This document shows positions 27,210 through 35,938 of a stretch of 43,220 bases of DNA, one piece after another. A program made the position numbers and the translations under genes. Numbering within the stretch: the first letter of the stretch is position 1; every line of letters starts with the position of its first letter. The notes beneath the pieces are model-generated. The model saw nothing but the letters and a program-made list of their open reading frames with translations. It did no database searches and was not told the origin of the DNA. Where the stretch lies: NCBI GenBank assembly GCA_023664735.1, contig JAMPFB010000014.1:1-43220 (forward strand). The letters run 5' to 3'. Source of the stretch: Robinsoniella sp. GTDB lineage: Bacteria > Bacillota > Clostridia > Lachnospirales > Lachnospiraceae.

Positions 27210-29480
27210 TTAAAATCCGTTCATGGGGTCAAAGTCAAAGGTAACGCTTACCTGCTTTGTCTGCTCCTTTTTGGATTCCAGCAGCTCTTCCATAAAATCC
27301 TTTACCTCTATGAGCCTGCCGTACTCTTTATGCTTTCCATAAATCACATAGCGGTATGTATCGTTTACCTTTTCGATTGTAGCCTTTGCCGGCCCGATAA
27401 TCAATACCTTTTTCTTTTTGAATGCTTCCTTACAGGCTCCTGCCAAAAGGTTCCCAAGCATATGGGCCGCTTTTTCATCCCTGCTTTGTATGAAAATCCC
27501 AAGCATATGGGCCGCAGGGGGATATCCCGCAATTTCCCGAAAAGCAATCTCCTCTTTATAAAATGCCTCGTAATCCTGATTTGCCGCATGGACAATGCTG
27601 TAGTGTTCCGGCTGGTATGTCTGAATCACTACTTCTCCGGGAAGCTTATCCCTTCCCGCCCTTCCTGCTGCCTGTGTAAGCAGTTGGAAAGTCCTCTCCG
27701 CCGCCCGGTAATCATTGGCTGACAAGGATAAATCCGCTGCCAGAATGCCTACCAGCGTCACCTTTTTAAAATCATGCCCCTTTACAATCATCTGGGTGCC
27801 TACCAGAATATCCGCCTCTTCATTGGAGAAAGCAGACAGGATTTTTTCATAATCGTCCTTTTTTCTTGTGGTGTCCCCGTCCATCCGAAGCACCCTTGCT
27901 GTTGGAAATTCTTCCCGAAGCTTCTGCTCAATCTGTTCTGTCCCTGCTTTAAACCCTGAAATATATTTTGAGCCACATTCCGGGCAAAGAGTAACTTCCT
28001 CCCTTTCATACCCGCAGTAATGACAGACAAGCCTTCCGCCCTTTCCGTTCCCAAAATGATGGGTTAAGGAAACATCGCAATGGGGACATTTTACCACATA
28101 ACCGCAGGACCTGCAGGAAATAAAGCCCGCATAGCCCCTCCGGTTCAAAAAAAGCATGACCTGTTGTTTTTTCCGGAGCCTGTCAGCAATTGCCTCCTTC
28201 AGCCTGTTGCTGAATATGGAACGGTTACCCTGTTTTAATTCTTCCCTCAAATCCACAGTATATACGGTTGGAAGATATGCACCCTCCAACCGGTTCTTCA
28301 AAGTAAACAATCGGTAACTGCCTGCTTCGGCACGATAATAAGCTTCCAGAGAAGGCGTTGCCGAGCCTAATACAAGGGCGCCCTGACAGTTTCTTACAAT
28401 TTCTTCCGCCGTTTCCCTTGCATGGAACCTTGGCATAGTGTCGCTTTTATAGCTTCCCTCATGCTCTTCGTCCATAACAATCAGCCCAAGATTTTGAAAC
28501 GGGGTAAAAAGGGCAGTCCTTGGGCCAATCATAATCCTGACTTCCCCCTTTTTGGCTCTTAAAAACTGATCATATTTTTCCCCTGCTGACAATTTGGAAT
28601 TTACAACGGAAACCTGCTCTCCAAACCTTTTATAAAAGCGGGACAGTGTCTGATAGGTCAGGGCGATTTCCGGTATGAGCACGATGGCTTCTTTTCCATC
28701 CCGAAGCACCTGCTCAATCATTTCCATATATACTTCCGTTTTGCCGCTTCCGGTAATTCCATGTATCAGATAACGAATTTCTTTCTTTTCATTAAAATCC
28801 TTTACAAAAGCATCCACCACCGCCTGCTGCTCTTTTGTCAGAATCTTTTTATCCCATTTCTGATTACCCTCTGCTAGCTTTATTGGATTGCGCCAGACAC
28901 TTTCCACCTGCACCTCCACAATCTGCTTTTCCACCAGTCCCGAAATGGTCCTTCCTGTTACTCCCAGCTTACTTGTTACAAGGGAATAAGGAAGCTGTTC
29001 ATATTCCAAAAGCTCTTTCATCAATCTTGCTTTTGCCCTCTGATGCTTTTGCTCATATTCTAAAAGCAGCTCTTTTGCTTCTTCCTTTTCTACCTTCAGC
29101 CTTAGAGATTTTTTTTCCGCCGCCTTTACCTTCTGCTTTACAGGAAGAACCGTTTTCATTGCCGCAATCATAGTGGAGCCGTAGGTTCTCCTAAGCCATG
29201 CAGCAAGCCGAATCTGGCTGCCCTCTATGGAAATGCCGCCCTCTGCCACAGCCTGTATGCTTTTTAGCTTTTCCACCGGATACTCCGGCTTGTCAGTAAG
29301 CTCCATTACATAGCCGTCAATCAGCTTATTGGAACGTCCAAAGGGAATCTGTACCTTCATTCCCGGCTGGATTTGCCCTGCAAAAGAATCCGGTATCCGA
29401 TATTGAAAGGGCCTATCCACTTTTTCATGGGAAATGTCCACTATTATATTTGCATAGTTTCCTTTCAGGTTTTTTTCCAA
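27210..29480 (-). CDS. priA: Primosomal protein N' (PriA helicase)
   Basis: This superfamily 2 DNA helicase reloads the replisome at stalled forks. The 756 residues hold an N-terminal 3'-end-binding domain, Walker A in HGITGSGKTEVY, the DEEH box, motif GSATPSLEAY, eight zinc-binding cysteines (CRSCG, CPHC, CHYCG, CPECG) at about 455-500, and helicase motifs MDGDTTRKKD and AAGRAGRDKLPGEV. The start is TTG at 29480, with AAGGAGACGG upstream. It begins 18 bases after murE and precedes def, so it is in the middle of the operon. Confidence 0.97.
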   Translation of the reverse strand: MEKNLKGNYANIIVDISHEKVDRPFQYRIPDSFAGQIQPGMKVQIPFGRSNKLIDGYVMELTDKPEYPVEKLKSIQAVAEGGISIEGSQIRLAAWLRRTYGSTMIAAMKTVLPVKQKVKAAEKKSLRLKVEKEEAKELLLEYEQKHQRAKARLMKELLEYEQLPYSLVTSKLGVTGRTISGLVEKQIVEVQVESVWRNPIKLAEGNQKWDKKILTKEQQAVVDAFVKDFNEKKEIRYLIHGITGSGKTEVYMEMIEQVLRDGKEAIVLIPEIALTYQTLSRFYKRFGEQVSVVNSKLSAGEKYDQFLRAKKGEVRIMIGPRTALFTPFQNLGLIVMDEEHEGSYKSDTMPRFHARETAEEIVRNCQGALVLGSATPSLEAYYRAEAGSYRLFTLKNRLEGAYLPTVYTVDLREELKQGNRSIFSNRLKEAIADRLRKKQQVMLFLNRRGYAGFISCRSCGYVVKCPHCDVSLTHHFGNGKGGRLVCHYCGYEREEVTLCPECGSKYISGFKAGTEQIEQKLREEFPTARVLRMDGDTTRKKDDYEKILSAFSNEEADILVGTQMIVKGHDFKKVTLVGILAADLSLSANDYRAAERTFQLLTQAAGRAGRDKLPGEVVIQTYQPEHYSIVHAANQDYEAFYKEEIAFREIAGYPPAAHMLGIFIQSRDEKAAHMLGNLLAGACKEAFKKKKVLIIGPAKATIEKVNDTYRYVIYGKHKEYGRLIEVKDFMEELLESKKEQTKQVSVTFDFDPMNGF

Positions 29481-29498
29481 CTTACCGTCTCCTTCATT

Positions 29499-30983
29499 CT
29501 ATGCCCGCTCCGGATTATCCATTTCCTGCAATATTTCCTGAATAATCACTCTTTCATCCATGGGATATTTTTTCCCTTTGATTTCCTGATAATCCTCATG
29601 TCCTTTTCCTGCCAGCACGATAATATCTCCCAGCTGTCCGTTTTGAATTACATAAGTAATTGCTTCTTTTCTGTCACAGATTTCCACATAGCTTCCGTCT
29701 GTCTTTGCAATTCCTGTTTTGATATCCTCAATAATATCCTGAGGCTCTTCAAATCTGGGATTGTCAGAAGTAATTACCGATAAATCCGCCAGCCTTCCGC
29801 TTACTTCTCCCATTTCATACCTTCTGAGCTTAGAACGGTTTCCTCCACACCCAAACAGGCATACAAGCCGTTTTGGATGATACTCCTTTAAAGTGGTAAG
29901 CAGGCTTTCCAATGCCATGGCATTATGGGCATAATCAATCATCAGCGTAAAGTCATCAGACACCTTTATCATCTCAATCCTGCCCTTTACCCTCGCCTGT
30001 GCCAATGCTTCTTTTATAATATTCTCCGGCACCTTGAAATGGCGGCAGATGGCAATTGCAGTCAATGCATTGTACACGCTGAATCTGCCCGGTGAGTGAA
30101 GGAGCACCTGCATATTTACAGTGCCTTCCGTTTTAAAATCCACTCCCAGATAGCCCTTGCCATTTACCAGCTTTACATCCTTTGCCCTTAAATCCGCTGC
30201 TTCGGAAAATCCAAAGGTTTCCAGCTGGCAGGTATGGTCTTTTACCACATCCCTCCAGTGTCCGTCATCCCGATTTACAATTCCTACCTCACACTGCCTG
30301 AACAATAATCCTTTACAGTGCAGATAATCTTCAAAATCCTTATGTTCATTTGGCCCGATATGATCCGGTTCAATATTGGTAAATACGCCCATTTCAAAGA
30401 AAAAGCCCTGAGTTCTGTGAAGCATGAGCCCTTGGGAGGAAACCTCCATCACCACAATGTCACAGCCGGCATCTGCCATTTCCCTGAAATACTGCTGCAA
30501 TAAAAGGGATTCCGGCGTAGTGTTATTAGCAGGAATCACTTTTTCTCCTATGATAACTTCAATAGTACCAATCAGTCCTACCTTAAACCCGGCATGTTCC
30601 AAAATGGATTTTACAAGATAGGTGGTAGTGGTCTTCCCTTTCGTTCCGGTGATACCAATTACCTTTAGCTTATCTGCCGGATTTCCATAAAAGGCGGCAG
30701 ATATGAATGCCATGGCATAGCGGGTGTCTTCTACCTTTATAATGGTAACCTCCGCCTCCTCTTTTATCGGCACTTCCTTCTCCACTACTAAAACAGCCGC
30801 CCCCTTCTGTATAACCTCTTTTGCAAAGCTGTGCCCATCTACATTTCCGCCTGAAATACAGAAAAACAGACTGCCCTTTTCCACCTTGCGGGAATCATTT
30901 ACAACAGAGGCCACCATCACATCCTCACTGCCCTTTATCACCGTGTATGTCAGTTTCTTTAATAAATCCTTTAAACAAACCAT
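29499..30983 (-). CDS. murE: UDP-MurNAc-L-Ala-D-Glu:meso-diaminopimelate ligase
   Basis: This Mur ligase adds the third peptide residue to the cell-wall precursor. From ATG 30983 there are 494 residues: the N-terminal UDP-binding domain, the P-loop GITGTKGKTTTTYL, NNTTPESLLLQ, EVSSQGL, FTNIEPDHIGPNEH, YAHNAMALESLL and FGCGGNRSK. The motif DNPR (in TSDNPRFEEPQ) is typical of enzymes that add meso-diaminopimelate rather than lysine. A longer frame to 31028 would start upstream of the predicted transcription start, so it is rejected; AGGA lies before 30983. It is the first gene of the housekeeping operon. Having murE lead the priA-def-fmt cluster is less usual than in Bacillus. Confidence 0.95.
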   Translation of the reverse strand: MVCLKDLLKKLTYTVIKGSEDVMVASVVNDSRKVEKGSLFFCISGGNVDGHSFAKEVIQKGAAVLVVEKEVPIKEEAEVTIIKVEDTRYAMAFISAAFYGNPADKLKVIGITGTKGKTTTTYLVKSILEHAGFKVGLIGTIEVIIGEKVIPANNTTPESLLLQQYFREMADAGCDIVVMEVSSQGLMLHRTQGFFFEMGVFTNIEPDHIGPNEHKDFEDYLHCKGLLFRQCEVGIVNRDDGHWRDVVKDHTCQLETFGFSEAADLRAKDVKLVNGKGYLGVDFKTEGTVNMQVLLHSPGRFSVYNALTAIAICRHFKVPENIIKEALAQARVKGRIEMIKVSDDFTLMIDYAHNAMALESLLTTLKEYHPKRLVCLFGCGGNRSKLRRYEMGEVSGRLADLSVITSDNPRFEEPQDIIEDIKTGIAKTDGSYVEICDRKEAITYVIQNGQLGDIIVLAGKGHEDYQEIKGKKYPMDERVIIQEILQEMDNPERA

Positions 30984-31016
30984 AATATTCCTGCTTTCTT
31001 TTCTCCATTGTCTTAT

Positions 31017-31045
31017 AGGATAGCACATATAGTGGTTTTTTTCAA
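31017..31045 (-). promoter_or_regulatory. Promoter of the murE-rpe operon
   Basis: TTGAAA (31040-31045) and TATCCT (31017-31022) on the minus strand are 17 bases apart, giving a predicted start near 31010 and a leader of about 27 bases before the murE ATG. Confidence 0.6.
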
Positions 31046-31084
31046 CTGGTGTACAAGATATACCATGGAAATAGGTAACGGTTC

Positions 31085-31210
31085 AAGGTATAGGAGGGGA
31101 GTTTTGGAGTACGGACGTGGGAGATGGCAGGACATAGGAGGGGAGCTGAACAGGAAGGCGGGGAGCATAGGAACACTCTATATATAAAAAGTTTATATAT
31201 AAGCTCCATA
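31085..31210. other. Noncoding stretch with a direct repeat and an AT hairpin
   Basis: ATAGGAGGGGAG occurs at 31090-31101 and again at 31134-31145, 44 bases apart. TATATATA at 31179-31186 and 31194-31201 can form an AT-only hairpin. A 67-residue minus-strand frame here has no ribosome binding site and is not believed. Nothing else is visible between 31046 and 31279. Confidence 0.35.
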
Positions 31211-31279
31211 TATAGATATGTACAGAGAAGTCCTACATATGTCATTCGCAGAAAGCTATGTCAATTTGCTTAGACGGGC

Positions 31280-31629
31280 ATTAGCAAAATTCCAAAAGCA
31301 AACCATCTTTTTTGAAAAGTAAAGCCTACCATAAACAGCAACAGTGGAATGAGAGTGGATTTGCTTCCTTGCTTTGGATGGCGCTTTTCCTTAACAGCCT
31401 TTTCGGAACCTAGGGTAAAATTGCCACGGACGGCAATTTTAGTCATATCGCGCCATGGAGGGCGCTATATGACGACCCGTTCGGTATCCACAACTTCCCT
31501 AAGGCTGTTTAGGAAAAGCGCCATCCAAAGCATAGAAGCAAATCCACTCTCATCCCACTGTTGCGTCCGTCTAGCCACTACCTTCAAAAAACAAGCTAAT
31601 CTGTTACAACCATTACGCTTTTTGCTAAT
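31280..31629. repeat. Long inverted-repeat element with nested hairpins (element A)
   Basis: Arms at 31340-31401 and 31501-31562 (62 bases each) are inverted copies with about four differences. Inside lie two further hairpins: AAAATTGCC/GGCAATTTT (31417-31440) and a 13-bp stem with one mismatch (31442-31454 with 31461-31473). Weaker symmetry extends outwards: TTTTTTGAA 31308-31316 against 31583-31591, and ATTAGCAAAA 31280-31289 against 31618-31629. No transposase or open frame is inside. It ends just before the promoter of the plus-strand kinase. The arms carry a 24-base core shared with the hairpin at 38298-38366. Confidence 0.75.
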
Positions 31630-31636
31630 CTCCTAG

Positions 31637-31665
31637 TAGACTTTTTTCCCAAAAAGCTTTATGAT
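31637..31665 (+). promoter_or_regulatory. Candidate promoter of the plus-strand kinase
   Basis: TAGACT (31637-31642) and TATGAT (31660-31665) are 17 bases apart. The predicted transcription start near 31672 rules out translation from the ATG at 31668 and supports the GTG start at 31710. Confidence 0.45.
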
Positions 31666-31709
31666 ATATGCAATATAATATGAAAAAAATGCGGCAAGAG
31701 GTACAAAAA

Positions 31710-33887
31710 GTGAAAAAGAAACATAGCTTATTTTATCTGCTAGTCATTGTTTCTGCATCCATAATTGTCACTCTGGTAGGGTTTATTTACACCCGGCAGA
31801 TGAATCGAACAATTTCGGAAAATATTATCAGCTCTATTAGTGAAATCGCAGAACATGACAAGGCGACTATTCAAACATATATTGAAATCTGCTGGAAAGA
31901 CCTTTATGAAATTGGGAAGCGCTTCACCAGCTTTGAATGCAAAACGATTAAAGATGTTGAAACAAGAATCAATTTAGAATGCGCCTCCAGCAGCTTTACC
32001 CACATCTATCTGGTTGCTGAGGACGGCACTGTCTATACAGACAAATATGTGGTTTATACGCCGGACAATGATACCCTGAACAGAAGTCTGGATTTTCTTC
32101 CCTATTTTGAAAACGGGAATGACGAAATTGTCCTCCGGTTCGATGATAAAATAGATGGCGGATGGCTTTCCAAGGAAAGCATCTTATATGGAGTCCGTCT
32201 GCGCAACTTCAGCGTGGAGGGAATAAAAATGTATGCTTTAATTGGCATCAGTGATATTTCGTCCATTCAGGATAATATGGTAATTGACAGCTTTATCAAG
32301 GATGGAATCAGCCGCGGGCACAGTGCTTTGATAGATATAAACGGAAACTATATCGTCAATATTAACAAAGAGATTTACTTAAACAAACAGAACAATTTAT
32401 ACGACCATCTGTCAGAAGCCGAAACTTCCGATTTGTCTAACGAAGAGGTTCGCAAGAGGCTTCAAAACCGGGAAACCTTTGGATTTTATCACTCTCATGC
32501 CGGCGAAAAGGGCAAGGAGCTTTTCTATTTCATACCGTTCGACGACAGCTTTAATCTATATTTTATCATGTCTGTCAACGAGGAAGTTTTTATAGAGCAG
32601 AGAAGAACATTTGTATCCCTCAGTATGACCATGGCAATAGTCGCTATGATTACCGTTTTCATTATGCTGCTTATTATTATGCGTCTGCGGATAAAGACAA
32701 TACGGACAACAGAAGCCGCCCGCTCGCAGAAAGAATTTCTATCCAATATGAGCCACGAAATACGAACGCCATTAAATGGTTTAATTGGCATGAACCATCT
32801 TATCATGGTAAATATAGATGATGAAAGCCAGAAACCACAGATTAAGGAATGGCTTAAAAAATCCCACAGCACAGCAAACTATCTGCTATCATTAGTAAAT
32901 GATATTCTGGATATGTCAAAGCTGCAGGCTGGAAAAGTGGATATCGTAACGGAACCAATGCTGGTCTCCTCCCTGATTGATGAGATTGCGGCAATGCAGG
33001 CCGATAACATTAAAAGCAGGGGTGTGGAATTTATCGTAGAAAAAGACATCACGGTACCTTGTATCGAAGGCGATATCACCCGCACAAAACAGATTTTAAT
33101 GAACATTGTCGGCAATGCAGCTAAATTTACGCCAAAGGGCAAATGGATCCGCCTTTCCATCACGCAGGAAAAAACAGACGATATGCACGTTATCACCACT
33201 TACCGCTGTGAAGATACCGGAATCGGCATATCTGAAGATTACATTGATAAGATTTTTGACTCATTCAGTCAAGAGAGGAACAGGAATAATAACGGCGTCA
33301 AAGGAACCGGGCTTGGCATGGCAATCAGCAAGCTTCTTGCAAAAGCGATGGGCGGCGATATCACGGTAGAAAGTACGCTCAACATCGGAAGTATCTTTAC
33401 GGTTACGATTCCCTCCAAAATCATACAGGACATTCCGGCTGACCTTAGGGAAATGCAAAAGGAAACAGATACACCAGAAGCTCCCAGCGACTCTACACAC
33501 AGAGCAGACGGAAAACCGATTAAAATTCTCGTAGCCGAAGATGTTGAGCTTAACGCAGAGGTTCTGCTGGAAATACTGAGAATGGAAGGCTTTGAAGCCG
33601 TTCTTGCCCAAAATGGACAGGAGGCTCTGGATATATTCACACAGTCTGAAATTGGAGAATTTGATATTATCCTGATGGATATGCAGATGCCTGTTATGGA
33701 CGGCTGCACCGCCTCCCGCAATATTAGGAAGTTAGACAGAAGCGATGCAAAATCTATCCTAATTTACGCCTGCACTGCCAACATGTTCCAGGAAGACAGA
33801 GACCAGGCGATAGCCAGCGGTATGAACGACTTTTTGACAAAACCGATTGATGTGAATGTGCTGTTAAAAAAATTAAGAAAAAGGTAA
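31710..33887 (+). CDS. Hybrid sensor histidine kinase with C-terminal receiver
   Basis: This membrane kinase has about 725 residues: N-terminal helix (about 6-26), extracellular Cache-type sensor (about 30-300, with HIYLVAEDGTVYTD and SALIDINGNYIVNI), second helix (about 305-330), HisKA with His349 in [13 protein letters not shown], HATPase (EDTGIGIS, GTGLGMAISKL), linker, and a receiver with Asp657 in IILMDMQMPVMDG. There is no HPt or DNA-binding domain, so its phosphate must go to a partner elsewhere. The frame is open to ATG 31668, 31680 or 31689, but AAGAGG eight bases before GTG 31710 is the only good ribosome binding site. A sugar-type binding protein follows after 65 bases. The pairing mirrors the one at 9.4-14.2 kb. 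Confidence 0.93.
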   Translation: MKKKHSLFYLLVIVSASIIVTLVGFIYTRQMNRTISENIISSISEIAEHDKATIQTYIEICWKDLYEIGKRFTSFECKTIKDVETRINLECASSSFTHIYLVAEDGTVYTDKYVVYTPDNDTLNRSLDFLPYFENGNDEIVLRFDDKIDGGWLSKESILYGVRLRNFSVEGIKMYALIGISDISSIQDNMVIDSFIKDGISRGHSALIDINGNYIVNINKEIYLNKQNNLYDHLSEAETSDLSNEEVRKRLQNRETFGFYHSHAGEKGKELFYFIPFDDSFNLYFIMSVNEEVFIEQRRTFVSLSMTMAIVAMITVFIMLLIIMRLRIKTIRTTEAARSQKEFLSNMSHEIRTPLNGLIGMNHLIMVNIDDESQKPQIKEWLKKSHSTANYLLSLVNDILDMSKLQAGKVDIVTEPMLVSSLIDEIAAMQADNIKSRGVEFIVEKDITVPCIEGDITRTKQILMNIVGNAAKFTPKGKWIRLSITQEKTDDMHVITTYRCEDTGIGISEDYIDKIFDSFSQERNRNNNGVKGTGLGMAISKLLAKAMGGDITVESTLNIGSIFTVTIPSKIIQDIPADLREMQKETDTPEAPSDSTHRADGKPIKILVAEDVELNAEVLLEILRMEGFEAVLAQNGQEALDIFTQSEIGEFDIILMDMQMPVMDGCTASRNIRKLDRSDAKSILIYACTANMFQEDRDQAIASGMNDFLTKPIDVNVLLKKLRKR

Positions 33888-33890
33888 TCA

Positions 33891-33904
33891 GGCTGAACTG
33901 TTAC
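33891..33904 (+). repeat. Short piece of the dispersed palindromic element
   Basis: GGCTGAACTGTTAC matches one arm end of the full element at 35847-35908. It follows the kinase stop codon by a few bases. It could be chance or a decayed copy. Confidence 0.4.
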
Positions 33905-33952
33905 AGAAACAGAAACAAATAAGGAAAAAGAAAGGAAAGAGAATATAAAGTT

Positions 33953-35275
33953 ATGAAAAGAAAAATAATCACCGCAGTGCTTGCGCTCGCATTATGCTGT
34001 GGGCTTTTAACAGGCTGCGGCAGTAAACCCAAAGAGGAAGTAACCCTTATCATTAAAGTTCCTAATCTAGTCATGAATTCCGTCAGCAATCCTGATATTG
34101 CGGACGCAACTCAGTTTTTACAGCAGGCAGGGGAAGCATTTGCGGCGCAGTACAAAGAAGCCAATGTGACAATCCGGGTGGAATCCTTTTTGTATGTGGA
34201 TGAAATGGCAGCAATCACAGACAGCTTTGACACAGAGGATGCCACAGATATCCTTTATGAAGGTTACTTTAATATGGCATCCTATCTGCATACTGGCAGA
34301 GTGGTTCCATTAGACGATATTATTTCGGACGAACTGCGAAGCGATATTGATGCTGCATCGTGGGCAATGAGCATGGCAAATGGAAAAACCTATATGATGC
34401 CGTTCTCAAATATGCAGAATATTTTAATCTATAACAAAGAGCTTTTCCAAAGCTGTGGTCTTGAAAAATACATTGCCGACACGGTTACGATACAGAACTG
34501 GTCAACAGAGGAATGGACGGATATTCTGGATACGCTTGCTGCAAAGCTGCCGGAGCAGACCTATCCTATGATGATGTACGGCAAGAACAATCAGGGCGAT
34601 ACCCATATCTTGTCCTATATCCGGGCTTTTGGAAGCACAATTTTTGACGAAGAGGGACATTTTGACCTTGAAAATGACGCCGCCGTCAAAGCATTGACAT
34701 GGCTGCAAAATGGCGTAGACAAGGGCTGGTATCCGCCCCATCCGGAAAATCTGGAAATTTCAGACTGTAATGAATTATTCAGCAATGGGCAGCTTGCCAT
34801 TCATATATTTAACAATGCAAGTTTTGGCCTCTATAGCTCTATGGAAAACTATGGATATGTGAATTTTCCCGGTAATATAGCAACCTCTTTTGTGACCGGT
34901 TTTGAAGTATTTGATAACGGTGATGAGCGAAAGGTACAGACAGCAAAGGATTTCATTCAATTCATTTATGAAAATGATGAATGGCTGGATTTGTCCGCTG
35001 GAAATATTCCCGTAAGCGGAAAGGTTTCAGCAAAATATCAGAATCAAATTATTATGCTGGATGAATTTACCAAAAATGCGGTAAATGTGGTAGATTTCAT
35101 GAATAACAGCCCGAACTGGCAGGGGGAGGATACTTCTGTCCGCAGTGTGTTCTGGCCCAATATTCATGAACTGCTGGCAAAAACCATCACTCCGCAGGAA
35201 TGCGCAAAGAGACTGGATGAGGCCTGTAACGCCGCATTAGAGGCAGGGCGTGCAAACAGTGTGCTGCATGAATAA
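33953..35275 (+). CDS. Family 1 extracellular solute-binding lipoprotein
   Basis: The 440-residue lipoprotein has a signal peptide and lipobox LLTGC (Cys22), so it is anchored to the outer face of the membrane. The mature part has the two-lobe fold of sugar-type ABC binding proteins (DILYEGYFNMASYLHTGRVVPL, NGKTYMMPFSNMQNILIYNK, LFSNGQLAIHIFNNASF). No ABC permease or ATPase gene lies nearby. Directly upstream is a hybrid kinase with an extracellular sensor, so the protein may present its ligand to the kinase instead of to a transporter; this is inference. The ATG at 33953 has GGAAAGAG upstream. A clear terminator follows. Confidence 0.9.
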   Translation: MKRKIITAVLALALCCGLLTGCGSKPKEEVTLIIKVPNLVMNSVSNPDIADATQFLQQAGEAFAAQYKEANVTIRVESFLYVDEMAAITDSFDTEDATDILYEGYFNMASYLHTGRVVPLDDIISDELRSDIDAASWAMSMANGKTYMMPFSNMQNILIYNKELFQSCGLEKYIADTVTIQNWSTEEWTDILDTLAAKLPEQTYPMMMYGKNNQGDTHILSYIRAFGSTIFDEEGHFDLENDAAVKALTWLQNGVDKGWYPPHPENLEISDCNELFSNGQLAIHIFNNASFGLYSSMENYGYVNFPGNIATSFVTGFEVFDNGDERKVQTAKDFIQFIYENDEWLDLSAGNIPVSGKVSAKYQNQIIMLDEFTKNAVNVVDFMNNSPNWQGEDTSVRSVFWPNIHELLAKTITPQECAKRLDEACNAALEAGRANSVLHE

Positions 35276-35310
35276 CCTCCTGCCCCCTTTTCTCATATAA
35301 AACACATCTT

Positions 35311-35349
35311 AAGGGATGGTTGTCCGCAATCAGACTACCATCCCTTTTC
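35311..35349 (+). terminator. Terminator of the kinase / binding-protein unit
   Basis: AAGGGATGGT (35311-35320) pairs with ACCATCCCTT (35337-35346), followed by TTC after a short T run. The stop codon of the converging secreted-protein gene lies inside the right arm, so it probably serves both directions. Confidence 0.7.
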
Positions 35350-35730
35350 AGCCTCTTTTACCATGATATGATAACCCTCTGATTCAGAAACTATTTTAAT
35401 GTAATAAGTCCCGGCGGAAAGCCTGATGGACAAATATTCCTGATTTTCTTCCCCGGAAGAAACATCCGCTATTTTTTCCCTGTGAGCATTGTAAATACAA
35501 ATCCGCCATTTCATCGGTAAATCCCCGACGCTTCTCCCAATAAAACGAAAAGATGCCGTACCTTTCCCTGACAGGATAAGCTTATAATAATCGATATTTT
35601 CCCATAAAATTTCCTGTTCCTGCAGCCGCATGGCTAAGGAGCCCTTCCAATCTTCCGCTGCAGTAAAAAAACAGCCTTGGGCAAACAACAGAAGACTGAA
35701 AAACACTGCGGCTGTTCTTTTGTATTTCAT
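35335..35730 (-). CDS. Small secreted protein, PPC-like beta domain
   Basis: From ATG 35730 there are 131 residues. The N-terminus MKYKRTAAVFFSLLLFAQGC is a signal peptide; Cys20 sits in a poor lipobox (FAQGC), so cleavage could instead fall after TAA near residue 25. The rest is a small beta-rich domain ending in LSAGTYYIKIVSESEGYHI, like bacterial pre-peptidase C-terminal (PPC) domains that bind surfaces or sugars. A longer frame to 35817 lacks a ribosome binding site. Its promoter overlaps the 18-bp-arm inverted repeat and it diverges from the Xre regulator gene, so it is a likely target of that regulator. Function unknown. Confidence 0.65.
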   Translation of the reverse strand: MKYKRTAAVFFSLLLFAQGCFFTAAEDWKGSLAMRLQEQEILWENIDYYKLILSGKGTASFRFIGRSVGDLPMKWRICIYNAHREKIADVSSGEENQEYLSIRLSAGTYYIKIVSESEGYHIMVKEAEKGW

Positions 35731-35788
35731 ATGACTTCTCTTCTTTCTTTTCCGGTTTCTATGTATATTTTTTTCATTGCTCCATATT

Positions 35789-35835
35789 ATTTTAGTACAA
35801 ATCTTTACTAATTTCAATAGTAAAGATTTGTACTA
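35789..35835 (-). promoter_or_regulatory. Divergent promoter with perfect 18-bp-arm inverted repeat
   Basis: TAGTACAAATCTTTACTA (35793-35810) and its exact complement (35818-35835) flank a 7-base loop. On the minus strand TTGAAA (35812-35817) and TAAAAT (35789-35794), 17 bases apart, make a promoter for the secreted-protein gene that the repeat covers. Each arm is itself partly palindromic (TAGTA...TACTA), as expected for two operator half-sets. The Xre gene 100 bases away is the likely binder. Confidence 0.65.
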
Positions 35836-35846
35836 TGATATGATTT

Positions 35847-35908
35847 GTAACAGTTCAGCCCACATGCTCTGTGTGAAACCGCTCTGCGCCTGTGGGCTGA
35901 ACTGCTAC
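35847..35908. repeat. Dispersed palindromic (REP-like) element, full copy
   Basis: CAGTTCAGCCCACA (35851-35864) and TGTGGGCTGAACTG (35891-35904) are perfect inverted arms, flanked by GTAA and CTAC. The 26-base middle includes CCGCTCTGCGCC. One arm plus the middle recurs at 7838-7866, and an arm end at 33891-33904. It lies in the leader of the Xre gene. Confidence 0.7.
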
Positions 35909-35938
35909 TATGATTTTCTTGAAAAGGGAAGAGGTTTT

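Noticed and set aside
31042..31245. 67-residue minus-strand open frame upstream of murE
   Set aside because: No ribosome binding site, odd composition, and it overlaps the murE promoter and AT hairpin.
35777..35938. N-terminal extension of the Xre regulator
   Set aside because: The extension is encoded by the inverted repeat and the palindromic element and lacks a ribosome binding site; the HTH domain starts at the inner ATG.
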